Shown: positions 34,702 to 44,283 of the stretch, one piece after another
How positions within the stretch are numbered: position 1 is the stretch's first letter
Layout of the letters: each line of letters opens with the position of its first letter
Source: RUG334 sp045599645
GTDB lineage: Bacteria > Muiribacteriota > Ozemobacteria > Ozemobacterales > Ozemobacteraceae
Length of the DNA stretch: 64,000 nucleotides
Direction of reading: 5' to 3'
NCBI GenBank assembly: GCA_045599645.1
Contig: JAZRWI010000111.1
Span: 62,001-126,000 of the forward strand
The notes under the pieces: generated by a model
Seen by the model: only the letters and a program-made list of their open reading frames with translations
Database searches by the model: none
Told to the model about the DNA's origin: nothing
Position numbers and translations under genes: made by a program

Positions 34702-36045
34702 ATGTTAAATAGCCCACAAGAATTTACAGGGCTGCTTAGTCAGTTGAAACAGCAAAGCATTCAGACCCCCGCGGATCTGAAGCTTTTGCTACGTTTAGCA
34801 AGACTATACACTAAAAACAATAACTTCGCAGAAGCTGAAAGAGTTTACAAAAAGTATCTCAAAAGCAAAAAAGACGATGCTGAAGTTATGGTTGAATTTG
34901 CTATTTGCCTTATTAAAGCCGAAAACTACGAAGACGCAGAACTGGAAATAGAACGCGCACTGAGCGCTCAGCCAGGCATGGTTCAGGCTTTCCTGACCGG
35001 TGCCAGCATATACGAAAAGCTCGGTAATACCCAGAAGCAGATTTCCTATCTGATGATGGCCGCCAATGCAAAGCCGGACAACTACGGTATTCGTCTGACA
35101 CTTGCCGAACAGCTCAGAAAATATGGCGATTTTAATGGCGCCAAAGTCCAGTATGACATAATAATTGCCGCTGACCCGGATTCAGAAACAGCAAATTTCT
35201 CTAAGGGCTCAATCTTAATGAAGCAGGAAAAGCTTGGAGAAGCAATCCAGTGCTTCCTTAAGATTCTAAGCAATAACCCAAGCGCTTTTGATGCCCATTT
35301 CAATCTGGCAAGCTGCTTCTTCAGACAGAAGAAATATGCTGCTGCAATCAATCATTTCAGAATAGCTTCCAGAAACAAAGATCTGGCCAATCGTTCACTT
35401 TATCTAATGGCCCAGTGCTATGCAAAGCGTGACGATTTTGACCAGGCCATTGTTGCTATGGAAAAGCTTATTGAAATTGATGACAAGAACGTCTGCTACC
35501 GCAAAGCTCTTGGCGAATTCTATGAAAGCGCCGGCGAATATGATATGGCAGAAGACGTATATTTTGATTTAACCTGCATAGCTCCAACACGCTCAGAATT
35601 CTGGCTTAAGCTTGCCTTTGCGCAGATTAAGAACAAGAATTTTGAAAAGGCCCAGAGAACACTTAACAAGATATTCAAGGTTCAGCCAGGCCATCTTGAA
35701 GCCCACAGAGTGCTTGCAGAGCTTTATGCTGCCAAGCATCAGTATAAGGAAGCTATTGAAGAATATCAGCGTATGCTCATGCTGAATGAAAAAAATGGCG
35801 AAGCTTATTTGAGCCTTGCCAGAATCTACAATGAAATCGGCTATGAAACAGAAGAAATGGAAGCCTTGAGCAAAGCCATTGCCAACAACAAGGAAACTGT
35901 TTCTGCGCTTTTAAGACTTGGGGAACTGGAACGCAAGCACAACCTTCCAACCAGCCTGGGACGCTTCAGAAGAATCCAGGAGCTTGCACCGGAATCAGAC
36001 AGCGCCAAGGAAGCCGACTATTACCTCAGGCACACAGCAGCATAA
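34702..36045 (+). CDS. cytoplasmic TPR-repeat protein
   Basis: 447 aa made almost entirely of tetratricopeptide repeats, about eleven helical pairs (for example AEAERVYKKYLKSKKDDAEV, AIQCFLKILSNNPSAFDAHF, AQRTLNKIFKVQPGHLEAHR). There is no signal peptide or membrane helix. It is likely a protein-interaction scaffold; the partner is unknown. It lies 29 nt after rpe and ends the transcription unit at the terminator 36048-36080. Confidence 0.85.
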   Translation: MLNSPQEFTGLLSQLKQQSIQTPADLKLLLRLARLYTKNNNFAEAERVYKKYLKSKKDDAEVMVEFAICLIKAENYEDAELEIERALSAQPGMVQAFLTGASIYEKLGNTQKQISYLMMAANAKPDNYGIRLTLAEQLRKYGDFNGAKVQYDIIIAADPDSETANFSKGSILMKQEKLGEAIQCFLKILSNNPSAFDAHFNLASCFFRQKKYAAAINHFRIASRNKDLANRSLYLMAQCYAKRDDFDQAIVAMEKLIEIDDKNVCYRKALGEFYESAGEYDMAEDVYFDLTCIAPTRSEFWLKLAFAQIKNKNFEKAQRTLNKIFKVQPGHLEAHRVLAELYAAKHQYKEAIEEYQRMLMLNEKNGEAYLSLARIYNEIGYETEEMEALSKAIANNKETVSALLRLGELERKHNLPTSLGRFRRIQELAPESDSAKEADYYLRHTAA

Positions 36046-36047
36046 AC

Positions 36048-36080
36048 AAAAGCCCATTGTCAGAGTAACAATGGGCTTTT
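36048..36080. terminator. bidirectional terminator between convergent genes
   Basis: AAAAGCCCATTGT (36048-36060) / ACAATGGGCTTTT (36068-36080), a perfect 13-bp stem with A and T runs on the two sides. It serves the TPR gene and the minus-strand lipoprotein gene. Confidence 0.9.
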
Positions 36081-36086
36081 ATTTTA

Positions 36087-39000
36087 TTAATTATCACCCG
36101 AAATATCGCCGTAATTTGAATAACCTGTTATATTTCCTGAATTTGTACAGTTTTCTATGGTCCATCCATTTCGACAGCCTGCAATACCACCAACATAAGA
36201 GGAGCCTGTAATATTGCCAGAATTGGTACAATCGCTTATTGTCGATTCATCATTTATAGAGCCTGCAATGCCACCAACATTCGGGCATGAAGAATCTCCA
36301 GATACAGGTTCAGGGCCAACATATCCGGTATTGCTACAGTTTTTTATTGCTGAATGATTAACGTTGCCTGCAATACCACCGCTATTCCAAATTTGAGTAT
36401 AAATAGAATTATAATTGTCACAATGCTCTATAAGCGAGTTTTCTCTTACTTCTGCAGCAATTCCAGCCCTGCCAAATTCTACCAGACCTTTGTTTTCACA
36501 ATATGAAACGGTTGATGAGGCAACCCAACAGGCAATACCAGCGTAATTACAACCATTTCCACCATACCCGAACTCGGAACTATATTCTTTGTCCCAAGAC
36601 AATTTTCCTTCGTTTACACATTCTTTAATAAGGGAATTATTCGTTACATATGCAGCAATACCACCAGACCCAGTGATATCAGTGACACAAATCAAGGCCA
36701 AATCATGCTTATTTACACACTTAATCAAAGAAGAATTATTTACAACAGAAGCAATTCCACCTATACCTGTTGTGCTACCAGGGTAATACGCCCACACATT
36801 ACCATAATTTATACAATTCGATACTTCACTATCAATGACGGAACCAGCGATAGAACCAATAGCAAATCCGCCTTTTATTTCACAGGTTGAATCTACGATT
36901 AAATCTTTAATTAAAGCATTTTTGACTGTTCCAAATATACCTATTAAAAAAGATACTTCTCTGTTGATTTGCAGATTTATTAGCCTTTTTCCATTACCAA
37001 AAAGAGTTCCAGAGAATGGTGCACCTTCTGTTCCTATAGGCTTAAAGCCGCACTCAGCATAATCAAAGTAGAATGGGGTTTCATACCCATCGAAATCAAT
37101 ATCATTTTTAAGAATAAACGAATCGCTCAGGAAATTCCTTATTCTGTCGAACTGCTCTGCATTTGTTACTTCAAATGGTTCATCATCAGTCCCTTTACCT
37201 TCATAATAGAAGCATTGAACATTCAAAGGAACAAACTGATTAATCAAAGAATTATCAACAGCGCGAAGACTGTCAGACATCCTGATGTTGTAAATTCTAC
37301 TGAAGTTAAGCTTGTCCGTTGGGACAATCTTCATTTTCTTATCATCTATCCAGGTTTTATTCCAGTTCTGCGCAACATTATCACAGGTTATAACCACAGA
37401 AGCGCTTGCTTCATCCAAAGACTTTGGAGTCTTAATAAAATCGATTACAAAACCGTTATTCTGAACGAATACAAACTTAGGACTGGCAGTATCATCATAA
37501 ACAGTGCCTTCGTCAGCTGTAATAGCTGCTCTTTGATATTCTGACTCTACAGTAGCAAATGAGAAAGAGGTTGGGAAAACAATCTGTCTTGTATATTTAT
37601 TCTCCAGGCCACTCTTAATTGTAACCTTGTATTTTTCGCTATAATAAAGACTTTCCTTTGGATGCAGCTTCAGACATTTATTATTGCTGCTATAAGAAAA
37701 ATCGCATTCTACCTTATTGTTTCTGGAATCAGTCAGTTCAATAAATTCAGCAAAAGAATCCTCCCAGGCAATATCGAAATCAAAAACAATAGAAATATCT
37801 GTATTTACATCAATATTCACACTATCTGCTTCTGGTTCTGTGTAAACAACTGAATTGTCAGAAAGTGTTGTGAAGCTTACGGGAGCGAATGGAGCAATAT
37901 TATAGCCTTCCCCATCCTCTACAGTTCCGGTCATCGCTATAGTGTAGGTCTTACCAGACTGCAGCATGGATTGAAAGGTAAGACTTGCAACAGAAGAATT
38001 TCCTGAAGCAAAGTTCAAGGAAAAAGGAACCTGGATACCGTCACTAGTCACCGCTATGGCAGAACGAGCCAGATTCTGCGAAGCAACAGGCTTTTGGAAG
38101 TTCACTGTAAAGACAGGCTGGAAGGAATATAATCCATCCTTTATATAATCTTCGCTGATAAAAATACTGGCAGAAGCTGCTTTACCTGACATTGTCGTAA
38201 ATTCATAGGTTAATGCCTTAAAAAAGTTATCTGATTTCTTTGGTGCAATGCATTCACCAATAGTCAGCTTATATTTATCCTCGTATCTCAGACTGCGTAA
38301 TGGAGTTACAACAAGATGTCTGCTATCCTCTGAAATAGCATAGTTTAAAGGAATAACAGCAAGTTTTTCGCCCTTTAAAAGTATATGCTTAGAGGGTTCA
38401 TCGCTCCATTTTATTTCTTCCTTAAAAGCAATATCAATCACTGTCGAAGTAGCAACATTTTCATTTTTGGCAGGAACCACTATGTCATAAGCCATAGCAA
38501 CAGGTTCTTGTTCTTTTGCTAATTCTCTTGTTATTTTGTATTCTGAAGCAAACTTATTTGCCTTCACGTCTGCTAATACTGTTTTAAGCCTGAAATCCGT
38601 CGGGAAATCACTGAGCATAACACCCTTGGTATTTAATGTAAGTTTAAATGTAGCCAGATTACCAGAGGACTCTATGCTATCAGCACTGTAATTGTCGAAA
38701 ACAATTTTATGAATATAGTTACCGTCACTCTGCTTTACACTTGATACAGTATCTTTGGCATCCTTACCATTAATTTTTATTGATAATGGCTTTGATGACG
38801 GAGTGAAAAAAGTTATTTCTGTAGATACTAATGAACCACTAAAGACAGATGAAGAATAAGCAGCCTCAATAACAGTTTTTATTGTAATATCTTCGGTATA
38901 GTATTTTTCTCTTTTGTCGTTTTCTGCATATTTATAATCAGCTGGAACAACCTGGAAGGAAATATCTTTAATACTGTCAGGTGTAATGGTTTCTTTCGGA

Positions 39001-39587
39001 TCATAGGCAAAAACAGTAAAGCTGTAATCTAATCTATAGGTGCTGATTACAAATTCCTTTGGCGCTGTTGTTGCCATTCTTGCTGAAGCTACTACTGCAG
39101 TACCGTCATCTTTTAAATTAATATATGTCCAATCAGAATCCTTAGAATTCTTAAAGCCAAGATAAAAATCTGTATATTTTTCAGGGAAGTTATTAGCAAT
39201 AGTAACTGTTATCGGCTTTCTTACTTCGGTAATCAGTCTTACACTTCCGTTAACGTTCTCAATACCGGTTAGAGTATAAACCTTGGAAGCATTATTCCCA
39301 TAAATACCAACTTCATCACTATAAAGATCGCGTTCTTCAATAAAAATCTCAGAATCAGCAGGAAGAGTGCCTGGTTCCTTTGCTTCTATGATAGCTGTTG
39401 AGTTTTCAGAGCTGAAATATAAAGTACCATTACCTTTTGTCTTGCCGGAAGTGTAAATGATGGTTTCTTCCTTTTTTATTATTGTGTCGCCATCATGGCC
39501 TGTGCTGCAGCCATAGAAGGTAACAAGCAGTCCAAGCACTGCAACCAGGACTAATATATGCTTTTGTAATGAATGTATTTTCTTCAT
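36087..39587 (-). CDS. giant surface lipoprotein-like protein, Ig-like (Big_5) and GLUG repeats (paralog B)
   Basis: 1166 aa. The signal sequence ends at VTFYGCST; Cys 27 may be lipidated, although the lipobox is not perfect. The middle is beta-rich with Ig-like Big_5-type modules (about 370-460 and 575-665; IDIAFKEEIKWSDEP, YKLTIGECI, ISIVFDFDIAWEDSF, YKVTIKSGL). The C-terminal ~300 residues are GLUG-type repeats with spaced cysteines (CTNSGNITG, VGGIAG). Such architectures suggest adhesion or surface display; no catalytic motif is seen. AGAGGGATA precedes the ATG at 39587. Its tandem paralog ends 19 nt upstream; both share the segment LPA-SEI-I-ER-LYS-EV near residue 75. Confidence 0.8.
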   Translation of the reverse strand: MKKIHSLQKHILVLVAVLGLLVTFYGCSTGHDGDTIIKKEETIIYTSGKTKGNGTLYFSSENSTAIIEAKEPGTLPADSEIFIEERDLYSDEVGIYGNNASKVYTLTGIENVNGSVRLITEVRKPITVTIANNFPEKYTDFYLGFKNSKDSDWTYINLKDDGTAVVASARMATTAPKEFVISTYRLDYSFTVFAYDPKETITPDSIKDISFQVVPADYKYAENDKREKYYTEDITIKTVIEAAYSSSVFSGSLVSTEITFFTPSSKPLSIKINGKDAKDTVSSVKQSDGNYIHKIVFDNYSADSIESSGNLATFKLTLNTKGVMLSDFPTDFRLKTVLADVKANKFASEYKITRELAKEQEPVAMAYDIVVPAKNENVATSTVIDIAFKEEIKWSDEPSKHILLKGEKLAVIPLNYAISEDSRHLVVTPLRSLRYEDKYKLTIGECIAPKKSDNFFKALTYEFTTMSGKAASASIFISEDYIKDGLYSFQPVFTVNFQKPVASQNLARSAIAVTSDGIQVPFSLNFASGNSSVASLTFQSMLQSGKTYTIAMTGTVEDGEGYNIAPFAPVSFTTLSDNSVVYTEPEADSVNIDVNTDISIVFDFDIAWEDSFAEFIELTDSRNNKVECDFSYSSNNKCLKLHPKESLYYSEKYKVTIKSGLENKYTRQIVFPTSFSFATVESEYQRAAITADEGTVYDDTASPKFVFVQNNGFVIDFIKTPKSLDEASASVVITCDNVAQNWNKTWIDDKKMKIVPTDKLNFSRIYNIRMSDSLRAVDNSLINQFVPLNVQCFYYEGKGTDDEPFEVTNAEQFDRIRNFLSDSFILKNDIDFDGYETPFYFDYAECGFKPIGTEGAPFSGTLFGNGKRLINLQINREVSFLIGIFGTVKNALIKDLIVDSTCEIKGGFAIGSIAGSVIDSEVSNCINYGNVWAYYPGSTTGIGGIASVVNNSSLIKCVNKHDLALICVTDITGSGGIAAYVTNNSLIKECVNEGKLSWDKEYSSEFGYGGNGCNYAGIACWVASSTVSYCENKGLVEFGRAGIAAEVRENSLIEHCDNYNSIYTQIWNSGGIAGNVNHSAIKNCSNTGYVGPEPVSGDSSCPNVGGIAGSINDESTISDCTNSGNITGSSYVGGIAGCRNGWTIENCTNSGNITGYSNYGDISGDN

Positions 39588-39606
39588 ATTATCCCTCTAT
39601 AGAAGC

Positions 39607-42600
39607 TCAGTGCTCGAAGCCCTTCAGCTTCGGCAAGCTATCTTCTGACAAAATCCATATGCTTTCATCCAGCCAGTCACTTTCATCAGTCCACTTTGAT
39701 TCTGCCGCAGCAGCTTCTATTTCAGACTTATAACCATGTTCAAGGAAAACACAATATGGCGGGCTGTCATCATAATCACTACAAGGTGTTTCGCACACAA
39801 TAGTTTGAGAGGTCACAAAACAGTTTGAAGCCTGGTCAGCGATAAGCTTATTACAATGATCTACTATTTCACCAACATTATAGCTATTATGTATTTCCCC
39901 CCCAAAAAGATTACTTACCATGCCACAAACTTGAGTATCCCCAGTTATTTTACCAGCAAAAACACAATCATATACACTGCCATAATCTATTTCTGCGGCA
40001 ATACCTGCTACAGCCATATTCCCTACGACTTCCATCTCACACACACACTGACTAATAGTGGTTTCCATGGCGACACCAAGAATACCACCCACATAATTAT
40101 CACCTACCACTTTGCCATGATGTGAGTTATCAAGCTTCACATTGGAAATGCTTCCATTCATCATCATGCCAAAAAGTCCAACGCACATTGTATCAGGTCG
40201 ATTTATATTCAAACCATAAATAGTATGATAGTCACCATCAAAATGACCGCTCCAGGAATCATCCATAGTACCTATTGGTAAAAAGCCATTAGTTGCTAAG
40301 TCAGGAATAAGTGGAGAAGATGTATATGTACTCAAATCTATATCGCAGGTCTGCTTAAAATAGCAGTTAACATATTTTCTCATATAATCAAACTGCTTTG
40401 CTGTAGAAACAAGATAAGGACTTTCAGCGGTTCCTCTACCAGCATAAGGCCCTGTCTTATAAATAAATGTCGGGAAATTGCCTATAGCAACGTTTCTAGT
40501 GTCATAAATTTTTTCGTCGAAGCTGATTGTAAACATTTCATCGAACAATACGTCTTCCGGGAAGGAAATATCCATCTTTGTATGTTCAACGTTCCATTCG
40601 CGATTAAATACAGTAACCTCTCTTATACTGCTATAAACCTTGATTGCAGCTTCAGCCTCGGCTATGTCAGCCGGAGTTGTAACAAAATCGATTGTAAAGG
40701 TTGCATTGGGAGAACAAACTATAGGAACAGCCAGTGGTTCAATGACGTCATCATCATAAGCTTTAACTGTTGCTGCAAAATGCTGGCCATCAGGTGTTTC
40801 AAATGTTTGTGCAGTCGCAATAGCAGCTTGTTCACTATCATCAAAACCAATACCGTCATGTATCTGCAAAACATACTTAGTGTTGTGAAGCAGATTTTCA
40901 GACGGAGTCACTGTTACAGACTTATTCCCATCAAAGTCCTTCACACAGGCAATTTCATGTTCTTCGAAATCCTTCAACGTAATAAAAGAAGGAGTTTCTG
41001 AATTCCAGGTAATCTTATCTGAAAAATCAATCACAAATGCAGTATTAGTGGCTATCTTGCCACCGGCCTCCGGATTTGTCGGAGTAATCTGTGCTGTAAT
41101 TTTTGGCAGTGTTGTAAAATTTATTACATTAAACGGTGCAATATCAATATTATCAACATCCTTAACCGGGCCGGACATGCTGATTGAATAATCAGCGTTC
41201 CCAATCAGGTCATTGGTGAAGGTTAATGTAGCAATTGTATTGGTTGGTTCGAAATTAAGCTTATATGCCACAATATCAGAGCCACATTTAACATTCAGAA
41301 TGCCAGCTACTTCGCTAAGCGAACCAACAGGCTTTTTAAAGTTAATATTGAATTCAGGTCTTAATTTGTATTTTCCGTTATACTTATTGCGTTCAAAATC
41401 TGTAATGACTGCAGCTACGGCTGTTGGGCTTATGGTAGAAAAGGAGTATGTAGCAGAGGCAAGAATCAGATTTGAGGCCTGAGCCAAGGCTTCCCTGAAA
41501 ACAGTTACACTGTAGCTGTTGTTATATATAAAGCTCTGATTCGGTATAAGTGTAATGTCTTTTTTATTGGAGCCAACCAGATAGCTGCAGTTAATTTTTC
41601 CACCATTATTATCAACAAGGGCTATTTTGCTGTTATCTTCTTCACGCCATTCAATTTCTCTGTCGGCTCTGAGCACAACCTTTGATCCGAGACTTACGTT
41701 TGTAGTCGGATTAGGTTCTATTAAGCTCAACGTAATTGTTTCTTCCGGCAAAGGTTCAGGTGGCAATGGATTCTTAGTTATATTTCTTCTTGTCAGATAG
41801 CCTTCGTTAGAGAAAAAGACACCTTTTTTAGTAATAAGTATCGCTTTTACCCTGAATTCATCTGGAAATTCCGCAGCCACAGTATCCTTAAGATTTAATA
41901 CAAAGCTATATACAGCAGTATTGCCAGTTATGCCCGTATTCTCCGGCAAATATGAGTTAATGGAAATTCTGTGCAGATACTTACCGTTGTATTCCTTTTC
42001 TGAAGATACATATTCCTTTGCCCAGTTGCCATCTACCTTGAAGCTTACCGTTTGTGGGCTGTCTGTATAGAATGTAACCTGATTTTCTACAGTTGACTCA
42101 TTAAAAATATTAGAATCGATTTCAGAAGTCAGCTTTGATGTAATTTTCAAGTCATCCTTGAAAAGACTGTTATTAAAGGTATCAGTAGCAACCTCGAATT
42201 TTTCAGGAACTGCTGAAAATTCAAAGACGGAAATACTGTCATCTTTTTTTGCATTAGGATTAACACCAAAAATTGTGAAGGTATAATTCAAATGAAAAGT
42301 AGTTATGACAAATTCACTAGGTGTTTTATATGAAAGTCTCTGAGATTCAATAAAGGTTTTACCGCTTTCTGGCAGCTTCTGGAATTGCCAGTCGGTATCT
42401 GTAGAAGCTCTATACCCCACATAAAATTCAGTAAATTCTTCAGGAAAAGTGTTAGGTATTCGTATGTTTATTGGCTTTTCTGTTTCTTTAAGCTCTGTCT
42501 GGATACCATATTCATATCTAAGACCGCTTAATGAAAGAACCTTAGTGGCATTGTCACCATAGATGCTAACTTCGTTAGAATAAAGCTGACGTTCAACGAT

Positions 42601-42843
42601 ATAGATTTCAGAACCGGCAGGTAAGCTGTTTTTTTCTGGAGCTTCAACAGTAATTTGGGTTTCAGAATTGAAATAACGCATTGTACCGTCTTCATTAACA
42701 ACAGTAGACACATATTTCTTCTGGGTTTCAACAATGATTATATCTCTGGCGCCACCACCGCACCCATAAGAAAGGCATGACAAAACTATAAGGCATAAAA
42801 TAAAATACCCTATATTAAACCTTTTAAGTGCGTTGGCTTTCAT
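39607..42843 (-). CDS. giant surface lipoprotein-like protein, Ig-like (Big_5) and GLUG repeats (paralog A)
   Basis: 1078 aa, same layout as the next gene downstream. The signal sequence LCLIVLSCLSYGCGGG has a likely lipidated Cys 28. An N-terminal beta region shares AGSEIYIVERQLYSNEV with its paralog. Ig-like modules follow (about 370-480 and 570-670; VVLRADREIEWREED, YSVTVFREAL, FVIDFSDKITWN). A GLUG-like C-terminus (about 850-1020; FDGDYHTIYGLNI, VGGILGVAMETTISQCV) completes it. GGAG lies nine nt upstream of ATG 42843. The position directly behind pilA and pilD suggests a possible surface role with type IV pili, an inference from location. Confidence 0.8.
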   Translation of the reverse strand: MKANALKRFNIGYFILCLIVLSCLSYGCGGGARDIIIVETQKKYVSTVVNEDGTMRYFNSETQITVEAPEKNSLPAGSEIYIVERQLYSNEVSIYGDNATKVLSLSGLRYEYGIQTELKETEKPINIRIPNTFPEEFTEFYVGYRASTDTDWQFQKLPESGKTFIESQRLSYKTPSEFVITTFHLNYTFTIFGVNPNAKKDDSISVFEFSAVPEKFEVATDTFNNSLFKDDLKITSKLTSEIDSNIFNESTVENQVTFYTDSPQTVSFKVDGNWAKEYVSSEKEYNGKYLHRISINSYLPENTGITGNTAVYSFVLNLKDTVAAEFPDEFRVKAILITKKGVFFSNEGYLTRRNITKNPLPPEPLPEETITLSLIEPNPTTNVSLGSKVVLRADREIEWREEDNSKIALVDNNGGKINCSYLVGSNKKDITLIPNQSFIYNNSYSVTVFREALAQASNLILASATYSFSTISPTAVAAVITDFERNKYNGKYKLRPEFNINFKKPVGSLSEVAGILNVKCGSDIVAYKLNFEPTNTIATLTFTNDLIGNADYSISMSGPVKDVDNIDIAPFNVINFTTLPKITAQITPTNPEAGGKIATNTAFVIDFSDKITWNSETPSFITLKDFEEHEIACVKDFDGNKSVTVTPSENLLHNTKYVLQIHDGIGFDDSEQAAIATAQTFETPDGQHFAATVKAYDDDVIEPLAVPIVCSPNATFTIDFVTTPADIAEAEAAIKVYSSIREVTVFNREWNVEHTKMDISFPEDVLFDEMFTISFDEKIYDTRNVAIGNFPTFIYKTGPYAGRGTAESPYLVSTAKQFDYMRKYVNCYFKQTCDIDLSTYTSSPLIPDLATNGFLPIGTMDDSWSGHFDGDYHTIYGLNINRPDTMCVGLFGMMMNGSISNVKLDNSHHGKVVGDNYVGGILGVAMETTISQCVCEMEVVGNMAVAGIAAEIDYGSVYDCVFAGKITGDTQVCGMVSNLFGGEIHNSYNVGEIVDHCNKLIADQASNCFVTSQTIVCETPCSDYDDSPPYCVFLEHGYKSEIEAAAAESKWTDESDWLDESIWILSEDSLPKLKGFEH

Positions 42844-42937
42844 GCAATACTACTCCATATTACAAGCATTGTACCATCACATCAATTAATTGTACAAGCG
42901 AAAACGGCAGGAGTAATTTGTAAATTTTTGTAAATAA

Positions 42938-43699
42938 TCAGCCTATGTATTCTATGAATAGTAATGTAGTTCTAGTGAAATAAAGATTTAGAAGAATAGC
43001 AATAAGCTGAAGACCGAAGAACACCCATCTGGCTTTTCTGCAGTTTGCCTTAGAAAAATTAAAAGCAGCTGTCAGCAGTAAAAGAGCAGAAATATATGGA
43101 AACATGCTATTTGGCAGATACATGAAGGGTAAAAATGAAACGCATGACCAGCGTGTAAATTCCAAAGAATTATTCTTTATGCTTGCCAATAGACCAACTA
43201 ATACAGCCAAAGCAACAATAAGCAGGAAATCGATATTGAACATTCCCTTACCGACCATTAAGAATCTTAGAAGTATGGAATATACTACAGCCCATATAAA
43301 AGGCTGATGTTTCATTACTTCTTCACGGATAAATATTTCGCTTACTATAAACCAGATTGCCATCCCGGAAGCAAGGCAGATTAGCGGCAAACCAGGCCCT
43401 GTTTTAAAGAAGGATAACCCGATTATAAGAGCCATAAAGGATTCACCCAATGGGTATTGAACAGAAATTGGGGCCTTGCAATAGCGGCATTTACCTCTCA
43501 GGAATATCCAGCTGAATATTGGGAATAAATCGAAAAAATGCAACTGGTGGTTGCATTTTGGGCAATGTGACGGTGGAAATATTACAGACGTGCCAATTGC
43601 CATGCGAAGAACAACAACGTTACTGAAGCTGCCAAGAAGGCTGCCAAAAACGAAAAAGAATACTGTGAAAAAATAATGCATTGATTCTGTATATAGCAT
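42938..43699 (-). CDS. pilD: prepilin peptidase (type IV pilus), atypical catalytic residues
   Basis: 253 aa with about seven membrane segments. The N-terminal methylase half is typical: FGSLLGSFSNVVVLRM and the zinc-binding CPKC...CRYC (C46, C49, C71, C74). In the peptidase half the two aspartates essential in PilD/GspO are not both evident. The expected D-x6-P-D site reads SEIFIREEVMK (E121), and the GxGD site reads FNID (D157). It may still process prepilin in unusual form, or act as a methylase only. ATG 43699 is chosen because AAGGA is eight nt upstream. It lies downstream of pilA on the same strand. Confidence 0.8.
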   Translation of the reverse strand: MLYTESMHYFFTVFFFVFGSLLGSFSNVVVLRMAIGTSVIFPPSHCPKCNHQLHFFDLFPIFSWIFLRGKCRYCKAPISVQYPLGESFMALIIGLSFFKTGPGLPLICLASGMAIWFIVSEIFIREEVMKHQPFIWAVVYSILLRFLMVGKGMFNIDFLLIVALAVLVGLLASIKNNSLEFTRWSCVSFLPFMYLPNSMFPYISALLLLTAAFNFSKANCRKARWVFFGLQLIAILLNLYFTRTTLLFIEYIG

Positions 43700-43752
43700 T
43701 TAGAATATCCTTAATTATGTTCTTCGACTGTGTATTGTATAACATTTTGGGC

Positions 43753-43790
43753 AAAAAAAAAAGAGCAACGTAAACGTTGCTCTTTTCTTT
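43753..43790 (-). terminator. rho-independent terminator after pilA
   Basis: AAGAGCAACGT (43761-43771) / ACGTTGCTCTT (43774-43784), an 11-bp perfect stem followed on the minus strand by a T run (plus A run 43753-43762). It would separate pilA from pilD. Confidence 0.88.
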
Positions 43791-43797
43791 AGCAAAA

Positions 43798-44160
43798 TTA
43801 CTTCATGTTGCCAGCTACTTGGCCTTCAACGTCGCCGTGAAGATCACAAGCTACAACGCCTGTATCAGTAACATCGCCAACAGCCTTATAGCTACAACCA
43901 GTTTCTGGCTTAGATGGTTCGCTCTTCAGATACTTACCAGCAGTGAGGAGAGAAATCTGAACGTCAGTCATCATAGCGCTGTTGTCCATGTTATACATTT
44001 CGATAGCACCAAGGATAACTCTGATGTTAGAGTAGCAAGCTTTCTGACGAGCTGATTCACGAGCTTTTTTGAAGTTCGGGATAGCCATAGCAGCGAGAAT
44101 ACCGATGATTGCGATAACGATCATGAGTTCGATGAGAGTAAAGCCTTTACGATTCTTCAT
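43798..44160 (-). CDS. pilA: type IV major pilin-like protein
   Basis: 120 aa prepilin. Leader MKNRKG is cut before F in GFTLIELMIVIAIIGILAAM, with the invariant Glu at mature position 5. The ~85-residue globular part is small, and cysteines (ACYSN, GCSYK, ACDLHG) could form disulfides. The size is close to GspG/short PilA pilins. A strong promoter (44211-44239), AAGGAG seven nt before the ATG and its own terminator suit high expression as the main pilin. pilT and pilB are just upstream. Confidence 0.93.
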   Translation of the reverse strand: MKNRKGFTLIELMIVIAIIGILAAMAIPNFKKARESARQKACYSNIRVILGAIEMYNMDNSAMMTDVQISLLTAGKYLKSEPSKPETGCSYKAVGDVTDTGVVACDLHGDVEGQVAGNMK

Positions 44161-44210
44161 AACAAGACTCCTTAAATAATAAAATAATATTAAGAACTTC
44201 GGACACTTTA

Positions 44211-44239
44211 AATATAAAGAAATTATACAAAAGTGTCAA
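44211..44239 (-). promoter_or_regulatory. strong sigma70-type promoter of pilA
   Basis: Minus strand TTGACA (plus 44234-44239), 17-bp spacer, TATATT (plus 44211-44216), 51 bp upstream of the pilA ATG and just past the end of pilT. Confidence 0.8.
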
Positions 44240-44283
44240 GGTCTTCCGGAAAAAATTGTGTACCCTTTTTGGGGAAACCGGAA

